Positions 1-7,300 of a DNA stretch of 8,317 bases are shown one piece after another. Origin of the DNA: an uncultured Actinomycetes bacterium (GTDB lineage Bacteria; Actinomycetota; Thermoleophilia; Gaiellales; Gaiellaceae); contig CAIYXH010000117.1 in NCBI GenBank assembly GCA_903930195.1, positions 1 to 8,317 on the forward strand, written 5' to 3'. Below the pieces are notes generated by a model that did no database searches, was not told the origin of the DNA, and saw nothing but the letters and a program-made list of their open reading frames with translations. Position 1 is the first letter of the stretch. Each line of letters opens with the position of its first letter. Both the position numbers and the translations under genes were made by a program.

Positions 1-235
1 TGCCGAGCTCGTCCGCCGTCGGCCTCGCGACCTTGGCGACCGCGTCGACGCCGCTCCAGGCGTCGTCGACGAGCTCGGCGCCCGCGTCGGCGTAGGCCTG
101 GTCGGAAAAGCCCGCGGCTGCACCGGCTCCGCGCTCGACGACGACGTCGATGCTCTTGAGCCGTGTGACGACGTCCGGGACCAGCGCGGCACGCTGCTCG
201 CCCGGGACGGTCTCCTTGGGGATGCCCACCCGCAT
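1..235 (-). CDS. pntA: NAD(P) transhydrogenase subunit alpha, N-terminal fragment
   Basis: The first 78 codons of a gene that runs off the left edge on the minus strand, read from ATG at 235. The product begins MRVGIPKETVPGEQRAALVP and continues with an E-R-G-A-G-x-A-A-G-F-x-D-x-x-Y-x-x-A-G-A segment near residues 34-54. This is the pattern of the N-terminal domain shared by transhydrogenase alpha subunits and alanine dehydrogenases. The P-K-E-x-x-P-G-E-x-R-x-A-L-V-P opening and the K-V-x-x-P-T segment near residue 70 fit PntA better than Ald. PntA binds NAD(H) and, with the membrane subunit PntB, couples hydride transfer between NAD and NADP to the proton gradient. No Shine-Dalgarno sequence precedes the ATG. 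A TACCGT hexamer (minus strand, 250-245) could be a -10 giving a nearly leaderless mRNA, but this is weak. Alanine dehydrogenase is the main alternative. The NAD-binding half lies outside the window. Confidence 0.8.
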   Translation of the reverse strand, partial: MRVGIPKETVPGEQRAALVPDVVTRLKSIDVVVERGAGAAAGFSDQAYADAGAELVDDAWSGVDAVAKVARPTADELG

Positions 236-256
236 TGCGGCGCGACGGTATCGCAT

Positions 257-271
257 CGGGACGGTGTCCCG
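257..271. repeat. Small inverted repeat between pntA and dedA
   Basis: CGGGAC (257-262) and GTCCCG (266-271) form a perfect 6-bp inverted repeat around a GGT spacer. It lies in the 81-bp divergent intergenic region, about 22 bp upstream of pntA and 45 bp upstream of dedA. It could be a small operator acting on either promoter. A chance palindrome in GC-rich DNA is equally likely. Confidence 0.3.
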
Positions 272-304
272 CGACGGGATGGGTGCAAACGGCCGATTCG
301 CCCA

Positions 305-310
305 TAGACT
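305..310 (+). promoter_or_regulatory. Candidate -10 element of dedA (leaderless start)
   Basis: TAGACT fits the actinobacterial -10 consensus TAnnnT. It ends exactly 6 nt before the A of the dedA ATG at 317, so transcription would start at or next to the start codon. No Shine-Dalgarno sequence is visible upstream (the preceding bases are CGGCCC), which agrees with a leaderless mRNA. No good -35 TTGACA match was found at 16-18 bp upstream. Confidence 0.45.
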
Positions 311-316
311 CGGCCC

Positions 317-907
317 ATGACGCACCTGCTCGAGAAGGACGGGCTGATCATCCTCTTCCTGCTCGTCGCGGTCGAGGGAATCGGCATCCCGCTCCCCGGC
401 GAGGCGGCCCTGATCACCGCCGGCGTCCTCGCCTCACAGGGCCACTTCTCGATCGAAGCGGTGATAGCGGTCGCCGCAGTCGGCGCATTCACGGGTACGA
501 ACATCGGTTACTGGGTCGGGCGCCTCGGCGGCCGCCGGCTGCTCGATCGCATCCCGTTCGTGCGCACCGAGTATCACCGCGTCCTACCGCGCGTCGAGGC
601 GTTTTTCGACCGGCACGGGCCGAAGACGGTGTTCGCGGCGCGCTTCATCTCGATTCTCCGGTTCGCTGCCGCGCTCGTCGCCGGAATTAGCCGGATGACC
701 TGGTGGAAGTTCTTCGCGTTCGATTCCGCCGGCTCGGTCGTCTGGGCGACCGTCTACGGCCTCGTCGCCTACGAGTTCGGGAACGCAGCGGCCGACGCCA
801 TTGCCCACTACGGGCTGATCGTCGTGGTCGCCCTGGTCGTGGTCGGTGTGGCCTACCTCGCCGTCCGGCGCATCACGAAGCGGCGTGAGCCGCGATCCGG
901 CGTCTGA
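317..907 (+). CDS. DedA/VTT-family membrane protein
   Basis: A 196-aa integral membrane protein of the DedA (VTT domain) family. These proteins are linked to polyprenyl- or phospho-lipid flipping across the inner membrane and to membrane-potential and envelope homeostasis. The sequence shows a hydrophobic N-terminal segment (about 9-40) carrying E20-x4-P25-L-P-G-E29, the family's re-entrant signature. G60-x3-G64-Y-x2-G-R69 follows, then the second signature around F106-A-A-R109-F-I-x3-R115 ending in A-G123. Helices follow at about 130-152 and 165-183, with a basic cytoplasmic tail (RRITKRRE). R109 and R115 match the arginine pair essential in E. coli YqjA/YghB. The prolines often seen in that second signature are replaced: S112 stands where R-F-I-P is usual. 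The ATG at 317 is chosen because the family N-terminus fits and a -10 sits just before it. Substrate unknown. Confidence 0.9.
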   Translation: MTHLLEKDGLIILFLLVAVEGIGIPLPGEAALITAGVLASQGHFSIEAVIAVAAVGAFTGTNIGYWVGRLGGRRLLDRIPFVRTEYHRVLPRVEAFFDRHGPKTVFAARFISILRFAAALVAGISRMTWWKFFAFDSAGSVVWATVYGLVAYEFGNAAADAIAHYGLIVVVALVVVGVAYLAVRRITKRREPRSGV

Positions 908-1105
908 CGTAGTCGACGTCGGAATCCTACGTAGAAAACACGTCTATTAGTGTCAGGCAAGTCGTTGTCCTGGCAACTAGTGGCAACGCTATTCATTAAC
1001 CTTTGAAATACCTCCAAAGGGGCATGAATTGATCGGATAGGATGGCTGCGTTGTTAAGCCTTGTTCAGGCAGCAACCGGTTCGGTCACCAAGGAGGTAAA
1101 TCGAC
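908..1105 (+). promoter_or_regulatory. A+T-richer leader/promoter region of the small zinc-ribbon gene
   Basis: This 198-bp gap has roughly half A+T by eye, in sharp contrast to the surrounding coding DNA. It holds several possible signals. CTACGTAG (927-934) is a palindrome. GGCAAC occurs twice, at 972-977 and 982-987, exactly one helical turn apart, with a related GGCAAG at 956-961. CCTTTG (1000-1005) and CAAAGG (1015-1020) form a 6-bp inverted repeat. TAGGAT (1038-1043) is the best -10 match (TAnnnT), predicting a start near 1050. GTTG/CAAC plus GCCT/AGGC (1050-1076) could fold into an 8-bp interrupted hairpin at the 5' end of that mRNA. No clear TTGACA -35 is present, so an activator or an alternative sigma factor is possible. 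The region could also include the dedA transcript end, but I see no strong terminator for it. Confidence 0.45.
1090..1096 (+). promoter_or_regulatory. Strong Shine-Dalgarno sequence
   Basis: AAGGAGG lies 9 nt before the GTG at 1106 and is followed by the A-rich TAAATC. It fixes the start codon of the small zinc-ribbon gene and suggests efficient translation. It is the best ribosome binding site in the window. Confidence 0.85.
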
Positions 1106-1303
1106 GTGGCAAGGAAGACGGTTCTTGTGTGTGACAACTGCGGCAAGGAAGTGGGCGACAACAAGGGCGCCGCCCTGCGGATCACGTACACCGACGCGCG
1201 GCGGGGCTCGAAGGTCGCGGATCTCTGCGACGACTGCGCAGGCGACCTGCCCGGCCGGGCAGCTGCCCGCCGCGGCCGTCGTCCGAAGGCCGTCGCCGTC
1301 TAG
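1106..1303 (+). CDS. Small zinc-ribbon-like protein with basic RGR tail
   Basis: A 65-aa protein starting at GTG 1106. Two cysteine pairs, C9-D-N-C12 and C41-D-D-C44, are spaced like a zinc ribbon and probably bind one zinc ion. Between them lies a short beta-strand-like segment (A-L-R-I-T-Y-T-D) and a basic turn (A-R-R-G-S-K). The tail after residue 50 is strongly basic, GRAAARRGRRPKA. Its R-G-R-R-P core resembles an AT-hook, the DNA minor-groove binder used by Lsr2-type nucleoid proteins. No named family is recognised with confidence. I infer a small DNA- or RNA-binding protein, possibly nucleoid-associated, with a metal-binding core. It has its own leader, a strong ribosome binding site and its own terminator, so it is probably monocistronic and well expressed. 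The gene is real by these signals, but its function is unproven. Confidence 0.85.
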   Translation: MARKTVLVCDNCGKEVGDNKGAALRITYTDARRGSKVADLCDDCAGDLPGRAAARRGRRPKAVAV

Positions 1304-1309
1304 CTGCGC

Positions 1310-1351
1310 GGCGGTCTCCGCGTCTCCGGGCGGAGCGACGCGGAGACCGCC
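1310..1351 (+). terminator. 15-bp perfect stem terminator without U-tract
   Basis: GGCGGTCTCCGCGTC (1310-1324) pairs perfectly with GACGCGGAGACCGCC (1337-1351) around a 12-nt loop. It starts 6 nt after the TAG stop of the small zinc-ribbon gene. No T-run follows (CCTGCGGCC), which is common for actinobacterial hairpin terminators. It should insulate the downstream repair operon from the small gene's transcription. Confidence 0.85.
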
Positions 1352-1371
1352 CCTGCGGCCGCCCCCAATCG

Positions 1372-1390
1372 TTCCCGCACGGAGCGGGAA
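1372..1390. repeat. Second inverted repeat upstream of the addB-like gene
   Basis: TTCCCGC (1372-1378) and GCGGGAA (1384-1390) form a 7-bp perfect stem with a 5-nt loop, ACGGA. It lies 20 bp after the terminator arm and about 50 bp before the addB-like start. It could be a backup terminator hairpin or an operator for the repair operon. It does not resemble the actinobacterial LexA box (GAAC-N4-GTTC). Confidence 0.5.
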
Positions 1391-1430
1391 ACGCGGGCAC
1401 GCGGGTCGCGGCCTGGCCCCGGTAGGGCAC

Positions 1431-1436
1431 TACCAT
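1431..1436 (+). promoter_or_regulatory. Candidate -10 element of the addB-addA-nth operon
   Basis: TACCAT fits TAnnnT and ends exactly 6 nt before the GTG at 1443, the same geometry as the dedA -10. This again predicts a leaderless transcript, and no Shine-Dalgarno sequence sits in the usual place. The -35 region (about 1407-1413) is GC-rich and unlike TTGACA. Confidence 0.4.
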
Positions 1437-1442
1437 GGTTCG

Positions 1443-4370
1443 GTGGGGCTGAGCCTCGTCGCCGGGCCCGCACATGCGGGCAAGATCGCGCTGCTCCTCG
1501 AGCGCTACCTGGAGCGCCTCGACGAGGAGCCGTTCCTGATCGTCCCGACGGGCTCCGATATCGAGCGGGTCGAACGCGACCTGCTCCGACGGGCCGGGTG
1601 CCTGATGGGCGGGACGATCGGGACGTTCGACGATCTCTTCCGCCGGCTCGCCGGCCCCGACAAGCGGACGGTTGCCTCCGACGCCCAGCGCACTCTGCTC
1701 GTCCGTGCCGCCGTTGCGAGCGTCGCCCGTGACGGCGCCGAGCTCTCGAGCTCCGCACGCTACGGAGGCTTCGCCGACGCGCTCGGCTCGGCAATCTCCG
1801 AGCTCGAATCGGGCCTCCTCGATCCGGCCGATCTCGACGGGGATCTCGCCCGCCTCTACACCGCCTATCGCGCCGAGCTCGACCGGCTTGGCTTCCGTGA
1901 TCGCGACCTGCTTCGCCGCCAGGCCGCAGAGCGCCTGGCCGGCGATTTCGACGCCTGGCATGGAGAGCCCGTTTTTGCCTACGGGTTCGAGGATCTCACC
2001 GCGGCGGAATGGATGCTGCTCGAGACGCTCGCCGGGCGCGCCGACGTGTCCGTCTCGCTGCCCTACGAGCCCGGCCGGGCGGCGTTCGCGTCACTCCGCC
2101 GCACCGCGGAAGACCTTGCCGGTCTCGCCGACGGTCGCACCGAGGAGCTCGGCCCGCGCTTCGGCGAGGTTGCACCGCCGGCGCTCGCGCATCTGGAGCG
2201 CACGCTCTTCGAGCCCGCCGGCGAGGGCGCGCCGCCGGCGATAGCCGGTGCGGATCGCTTCCTCGAAGGCTCCGGCACCCGGGCGACGCTCGATCTCGCC
2301 GTCGACGACGTCCTCGCGCAGATTCGGGCCGGCACTGCGCCCGAGCAGATTGCGATCGTCGTGCCATCGCTCGGGCGGCTGCGTGCGCCGCTCGAAACGG
2401 CACTCGGTTCGCTCGGCGTTCCCTTCGCCGTCGAGGGCAGGGCGCGGCTCGGGAGCACGCTCTTCGGTCAGGCCCTGCTCGCGCTGCTGCGCTTTGCCTG
2501 GGCGGGCGGCACGCGCTCCGACCTCTTCGCCTTCCTGCGCTCGCCGTACTCGGGCGTTGCGCGCGGCAGCGTCGACTTCGTCGAGGGCCGGCTGCGCGGG
2601 CGCGCGATCTCGGACGTCGAGCGGGTCGAGGAGGAGACCGAACGGCTCCGCGAGGCGCCGCTCGTCCCGCTGCGGAACCTCCGCGTGGCGGAGTCGCCGA
2701 TCGCCGGCGTCCGCGAGCTCGTCACGTCGATGCTGCGCTCGGCCCACGGCCTCGAGGCGCCGCCGGTGGGCGACAGCGCCCGAAGCGACCTGGAATGTCT
2801 CGCCGTCAGCACCGCGCTCCTCGACGAGCTCGAGGCGTGGGAGGCGGCCGCCGGGACACTGCGCGCCGAGGACGTGCTTGCGAGCCTCGAGCGCGCCGAG
2901 GTTCGTCTCGCCGGAGCCGAGGAGGCGGGCAAGGTCGCGGTGCTCGACCTCAACCGCGTCCGCACTCGGAGCTTCGACGTCGTCGTGCTCGTCGGCCTCG
3001 AAGAGGGCTCACTCCCGCGCCGGGGCCGCGCGTCGCCGTTCCTCGACGACGACCGGCGCCGCAACCTCGGCCACCGGCTCGAGCGCGTCGACCAGGTCAG
3101 CCGCGACCGGTATCTCTTCTACACCGCCTGCACGCGGGCGGCCGAGCGGCTCGTGCTGGTGCGGGAGGCCGCCGACGACGAGGGGACGCCGCGCGTCGCG
3201 AGCCCGTTCTGGCAGGCCGTGATCGACGTCTTCGACCCCGACGACGTCCGCCACGCGACCCAGCGGCGCGCGCTCTCGCAGCTCACCTGGCCGCTCGACA
3301 CGGCGCCGACCGAGCGCGAACGGCTCCGCGCGCTTGCACGCATCGCGTCCGACCGCCCCGAGCGGGACGCGGCCCGGGCCCTCGCCGACGCGAACGGCTG
3401 GTCGCGGCGCCTCGATCGGGCGCTCGGGGCGTTCCAGCGGAAGACCGCGCTGCGCAACCCTGCGGTCGTCGCGCAGTTCGCCAACCAGACGACCTTCGCG
3501 GCGACGGCCCTCGAGCGGTTCGTCGACTGCTCCTCGGCGTGGCTCGTGGAGCGGGTCGTCGACCCGAAGACGATCGACGCCGAGGCCGATGCGCTCCTCC
3601 GGGGCAAGGTCGCCCACCAGGCGCTCTACACCTTCTACTCGCGTCTTCCCAAGGAGCTCGGGAGCGACCGGGTCACGCACGGTAACCTCGAGAGCGCGCT
3701 GCTCTTCCTCGTCACCTGCCTCGACGACGCGCTGCGCGGCGGCGTGCGCATCGACCTCGGCCCCGTCGCCACCGCGGAGCTCCGCGAGAGCCTCCGCCGC
3801 GACCTCGAGCGGTTCGTCCACGAGGAGGCAGCGTCCGAGAACGGCTTCGTCCCGCGCCGGTTCGAGGTCGGCTTCGGCACGGAGCGCTCGGCACCGGAGC
3901 TCCAGCGCGGGCTCGACCTCGGCGACGGGCTCGCCCTCAGCGGGAAGATCGACCGCATCGACGTCGACCCGTTCAGCGCGCGCGGGATCGTGCAGGACTA
4001 CAAGTCCGGCAAGGGCGCCTTCTCGGCACGCGAGATCGAGAGCCAGCAGCGGCTCCAGATCCCGCTGTACATGCTCGTCCTCCGCGACCTCGTCGGGATC
4101 GAGCCGATGGGCGGCGTCTACCAGGCGCTCTCCGGCGCGAGCAAGCCGCGCGGGATGCTCCGCGAGGAGGCGACCGACGATCTGCCGGGCTACGTCAAGA
4201 ACGACTTCCTCGAGGAGGACGTGTTCTGGGGCCAGGTCGAAGTCGCGCGCACGCGTGCCCACGACGCCGCCATGAGGATCCGGTCGGGCGACGTACGTCA
4301 CGACCCGAAGGGCGGCGAGTGCCCGAGCTGGTGCGACCTCTGGACGATCTGCCGCAAGGAGCGCGCGTGA
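1443..4370 (+). CDS. addB: AddB-like helicase-nuclease subunit, PD-(D/E)XK and four-cysteine type
   Basis: A 975-aa subunit of an AddAB/AdnAB-type double-strand-break resection enzyme. The N-terminus (L-V-A-G8-P-A-H-A-G13-K14-I15) is a degenerate Walker A: the usual T/S after GK is isoleucine, so this motor probably hydrolyses ATP poorly or not at all. UvrD-like remnants follow: FDVVVLVGLEEGSLPR (about residue 515) and RYLFYTACTRAAERL (motif VI-like, about 557). The C-terminal nuclease shows G721-x3-H725, D837 (in KIDRID), D852-Y-K854 and Q872-x3-Y876, so it looks active. C696, C960, C964 and C970 match the iron-staple cysteines of AddB, with a C-x3-C-x5-C tail. GTG 1443 is the only sensible start: the open frame extends upstream, but through the terminator and the zinc-ribbon gene. 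The 3' end overlaps the next gene by 4 bp. AdnA is an alternative name; AddB/AdnA orthology cannot be settled by eye. Confidence 0.85.
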   Translation: MGLSLVAGPAHAGKIALLLERYLERLDEEPFLIVPTGSDIERVERDLLRRAGCLMGGTIGTFDDLFRRLAGPDKRTVASDAQRTLLVRAAVASVARDGAELSSSARYGGFADALGSAISELESGLLDPADLDGDLARLYTAYRAELDRLGFRDRDLLRRQAAERLAGDFDAWHGEPVFAYGFEDLTAAEWMLLETLAGRADVSVSLPYEPGRAAFASLRRTAEDLAGLADGRTEELGPRFGEVAPPALAHLERTLFEPAGEGAPPAIAGADRFLEGSGTRATLDLAVDDVLAQIRAGTAPEQIAIVVPSLGRLRAPLETALGSLGVPFAVEGRARLGSTLFGQALLALLRFAWAGGTRSDLFAFLRSPYSGVARGSVDFVEGRLRGRAISDVERVEEETERLREAPLVPLRNLRVAESPIAGVRELVTSMLRSAHGLEAPPVGDSARSDLECLAVSTALLDELEAWEAAAGTLRAEDVLASLERAEVRLAGAEEAGKVAVLDLNRVRTRSFDVVVLVGLEEGSLPRRGRASPFLDDDRRRNLGHRLERVDQVSRDRYLFYTACTRAAERLVLVREAADDEGTPRVASPFWQAVIDVFDPDDVRHATQRRALSQLTWPLDTAPTERERLRALARIASDRPERDAARALADANGWSRRLDRALGAFQRKTALRNPAVVAQFANQTTFAATALERFVDCSSAWLVERVVDPKTIDAEADALLRGKVAHQALYTFYSRLPKELGSDRVTHGNLESALLFLVTCLDDALRGGVRIDLGPVATAELRESLRRDLERFVHEEAASENGFVPRRFEVGFGTERSAPELQRGLDLGDGLALSGKIDRIDVDPFSARGIVQDYKSGKGAFSAREIESQQRLQIPLYMLVLRDLVGIEPMGGVYQALSGASKPRGMLREEATDDLPGYVKNDFLEEDVFWGQVEVARTRAHDAAMRIRSGDVRHDPKGGECPSWCDLWTICRKERA
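4356..4361 (+). promoter_or_regulatory. Ribosome binding site of the addA-like gene
   Basis: AAGGAG lies inside the last codons of the addB-like gene, 5 nt before GTG 4367. It supports 4367 as the true start of the addA-like gene, and therefore that the segment before the TAG at 4457 belongs to it. No comparable site precedes the next in-frame GTG at 4466. Confidence 0.75.
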
Positions 4371-7300
4371 ACGAACAGCAGCTCGCCGCGGTCGAGGCGA
4401 CCGGCCAGGTCTTCGTCTCCGCAGGTGCCGGGACGGGCAAGACGCGCGTGCTCGTCTAGCGGTTCGTGCGCGCGGTCTGCGACCTCGGCCTCGACGTCGA
4501 CTCGATCCTCGTCATCACCTTCACGAACAATGCGGCCGCCGAGCTGCGGAGCCGGATCCGGGCGGCGCTCACCGAGCGCGGCCGCCCCGATCTCGCCCAG
4601 CAGCTCCACGGCGCCTGGGTCTCGACGATCCACAGCTTCTGCGGGCGGCTCTTGCGGACGTATCCGCTCGCCGTCGGCATCGATCCCGGCTTCCGCGAGC
4701 TCGCGGGCGAGCACGGCGCGGTGCTGCGCGGCGAGGCCTGCGAGCGCGCGCTCGAACGGTTCGTCGAGGGCAGCGACCCCGAGAAGCTGCGCCTGCTCGC
4801 CACCTACGGCTCCGGCACGCTGCGCCGCCGGCTCACGGGCGTCTACGAGAAGCTCCGCTCCTCCGCCCGCCCGCTCGTGCTCGCGCCCGATGCCGACCCG
4901 CACCTCGACGAGGAGCTCGCCGCCTGGAAGGCCGAGGCGGAGATCCTGCTCGCCGACCCGGCCGCGACCGACAATCAGCGCGAGGCGGCCCGCAGCGCGA
5001 TCGAGCTGGTGCCCCGGATCGAGGTACTGATCGACCTTCGCGGCCAGCGCGTCTCGGGCCAGCGCGGCGCGGCGTACGAGGAAGCGCGCAAGCGTGTCGA
5101 GCAGGCCGCGCTGAACACGCTCGCCCTCACCGACCTCGCGCTGCTGCAGGAGCTGCTCGAGCTCTTCGCAGCCGAGTACGCGGCGGGCAAGGAGCGCGAG
5201 TCGGCCCTCGACTTCGAAGACCTCCAGTTGATTGCCCGCGACCTCCTCGCCGGCAACGACGCCGTGCGCGAGGCGGAGCAGCTCCGCTTCCGCGCGATCA
5301 TGGTCGACGAGTTCCAGGACACGAACGCGCTCCAGTGCGAGCTCGTCGACCTGCTCGCCGGCGGCCCGCCGAAGGACGTATTCACGGTCGGCGACGAGTT
5401 CCAGTCGATCTACGGCTTCCGCGACGCCGACCTCGAGGTCTTCCGCAGCCGCCGTGAGTCGGCCGCGCAGCGCCTGCCGCTTACCCGCAACTACCGCTCC
5501 CGGGCGGAAGTTCTCGCTGCGGTCAACTATCTCTTCGCCCCGGAGTTCGGCGACGACTTCCAGCCGCTCACCGCCTCGGGCGACTTCCCCGACCCGGTCT
5601 TCGGGCACCCGGTCGAGCTGCTCGTGACCGACAAGGAGTCGTACAAGGGCTCGGGCGAGCACTGGCGCCGTGCGGAGGCGCGCCACATCGCCCGGCGCGT
5701 GCGCGAGCTCGTCGACACGGGTGCCGCGGAGCCGTCGGAGATCGTCCTGCTCTTCCAGGCCGGCACGGACGCCGAGGGGTACGAGGAGGAGCTGCGCGCG
5801 CTCGGCCTGCCGACCTACCGCTCGACGGGGCGGCGCTACTTCGGCCAGCAGCAGGTCGTCGACCTGATGATGTACCTGCGCCTCCTCTGGAACCGCTACG
5901 ACGACGAGGCGGTCGCCGCGGTGCTCGCCTCGCCGTTCGTCGGCGTCTCGAACGACGCGCTTGTCCTGATCCGTCGCCACGCCGGCCGGCGGCCGCTGTT
6001 CACCGGCATCGAGCGGAGCCTCCCCGAGGCGCTCGACCGCGACGATGTCCGGCTCCTCCGCGCGTTCCGGCAGCGCTTCGAGCGGCTCGTCGCCGCGTCG
6101 GCACGCGTCTCGCTCGAGCGGCTCTGCGAGCTCGTCGTCTCGGAGCACGACTACGACCTCGCCGTGCTCGCCCGCGCCGACGGCGCCCGCCGCTACGCGA
6201 ACCTGCGCAAGCTGATGCGCCTCGCGCGCAGCTACGAGGAGCTGCGCGGCCGCGACCTCGAGGGGTTCGTCCGCTTCATCTTCCGGCAGGAGGCGCTCGG
6301 CGCGAGCCAGGTCGAGGCGGTTTCGGAGGAGGGCGGCAACTCGATTCGCCTGCTGACGATCCATGCCGCCAAGGGCCTCGAGTTCAAGGTCGTCGTCGTC
6401 GCGGACGCGGGGCGCGAGGGGGTCGGTCCGGCGCCCGCTGACGAGATCCTCGCCCTCGCGGACGGCCGCTTCGGCTTCCAGCTCGTCGATCCGGTGACGG
6501 GCCGCAACCGGCCGGTGTTCGACTACGAGGAGGTGCGCTCGGCGAAGGAGGCGGCGGAGGTCAACGAGCGTCTACGCCTCTACTACGTCGCGATGACGCG
6601 CGCGAGTGAGCGCCTGATCGTCTCGGGCGCCGCCGACGAGAGCGAGAAGACGCCGATCGGCTGGGTGCTCGACCGGCTCCAGGCGAGGGCGGAGCTCGAG
6701 CAGGCTGAGGGGACGTTCGAGCTCGAGCGTGACGGCGCCACCTTCGTCGTCCAGGTCGATCGGCATATGCCCGCCGAGGACTTGGCCGACGGCGACGAGG
6801 CCGCAGCCGCGCTCGCCCTCGAGGCGGGACAGCTGGCGCTCTTCGACCAGATCCCCGATGCGCCGATCCCGCGCGGCTACCGGCTGCCCGAGCTCGCGCC
6901 GATCCCGCAGCCCCCGCTCCATCGCGTGCGCCGCCTCTCGTTCTCGGCGCTCGCGCTGTTCGAGCGCTGCTCCTACCGCTACTACGCCGAGCGGGTCGGG
7001 CGCCTGCGCGAGCGCCCGGCCGAGCGCGGGACGGGTGGAGGTCTCGCCGCAACCGAGATCGGCGATGCCGTTCACCGCCTGCTCGAGCTGGTCGATCCCG
7101 CCGCACCGGTCGCGCCCGAGCTCGATCCGGTGCGCGGCTGGTACCCCGCCGTGAGCGAGGAGGAGCTCGAGCGGATCGGCGGCCACGTCGCCGCCTACTG
7201 CGGCTCCGGGCTCGCGCAGCGGCTCGCCGGGCTCGACGGCGTGCGCCCCGAGCGGCCGTTCGCGTTCGAGCACGACGGCGTCCTGCTCCATGGGCGGCTC

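Noticed and set aside
1125..1442. Upstream extension of the addB-like frame
   Set aside because: It would run through the zinc-ribbon gene and its terminator, shows no homology-like content, and the family N-terminus begins right at GTG 1443.
1304..1442. SOS (LexA) box upstream of the repair operon
   Set aside because: No GAAC-N4-GTTC-like palindrome was found; the only inverted repeat there, TTCCCGC/GCGGGAA, does not match.
1435..1452. ATG at 1435 as the addB-like start
   Set aside because: It is in another frame and stops after five codons at TGA 1450-1452. Its first two bases are also the end of the candidate -10 hexamer.
2009..3685. 558-codon plus-strand frame overlapping the addB-like gene
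   Set aside because: Arginine/alanine-rich off-frame reading of the same DNA; the motif-bearing protein is in another frame.
3009..4301. 430-codon minus-strand frame opposite the addB-like nuclease domain
   Set aside because: Same shadow effect; no start signals, and the composition is dominated by E, R, A, V and D.
4457..4459. Genome-wide recoding of TAG (for example pyrrolysine)
   Set aside because: TAG is the natural stop of the zinc-ribbon gene (1301-1303, followed by a terminator) and of the addA-like gene (7700-7702, followed at once by nth). Readthrough as a general rule is therefore unlikely.
4298..6364. Long 688-codon open frame on the minus strand opposite the addA-like gene
   Set aside because: It is antisense to a gene with clear helicase motifs. 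GC3-rich codons on one strand remove stops from the opposite frame. Its translation is a low-complexity run of R, E, L, A and V with no family motif.
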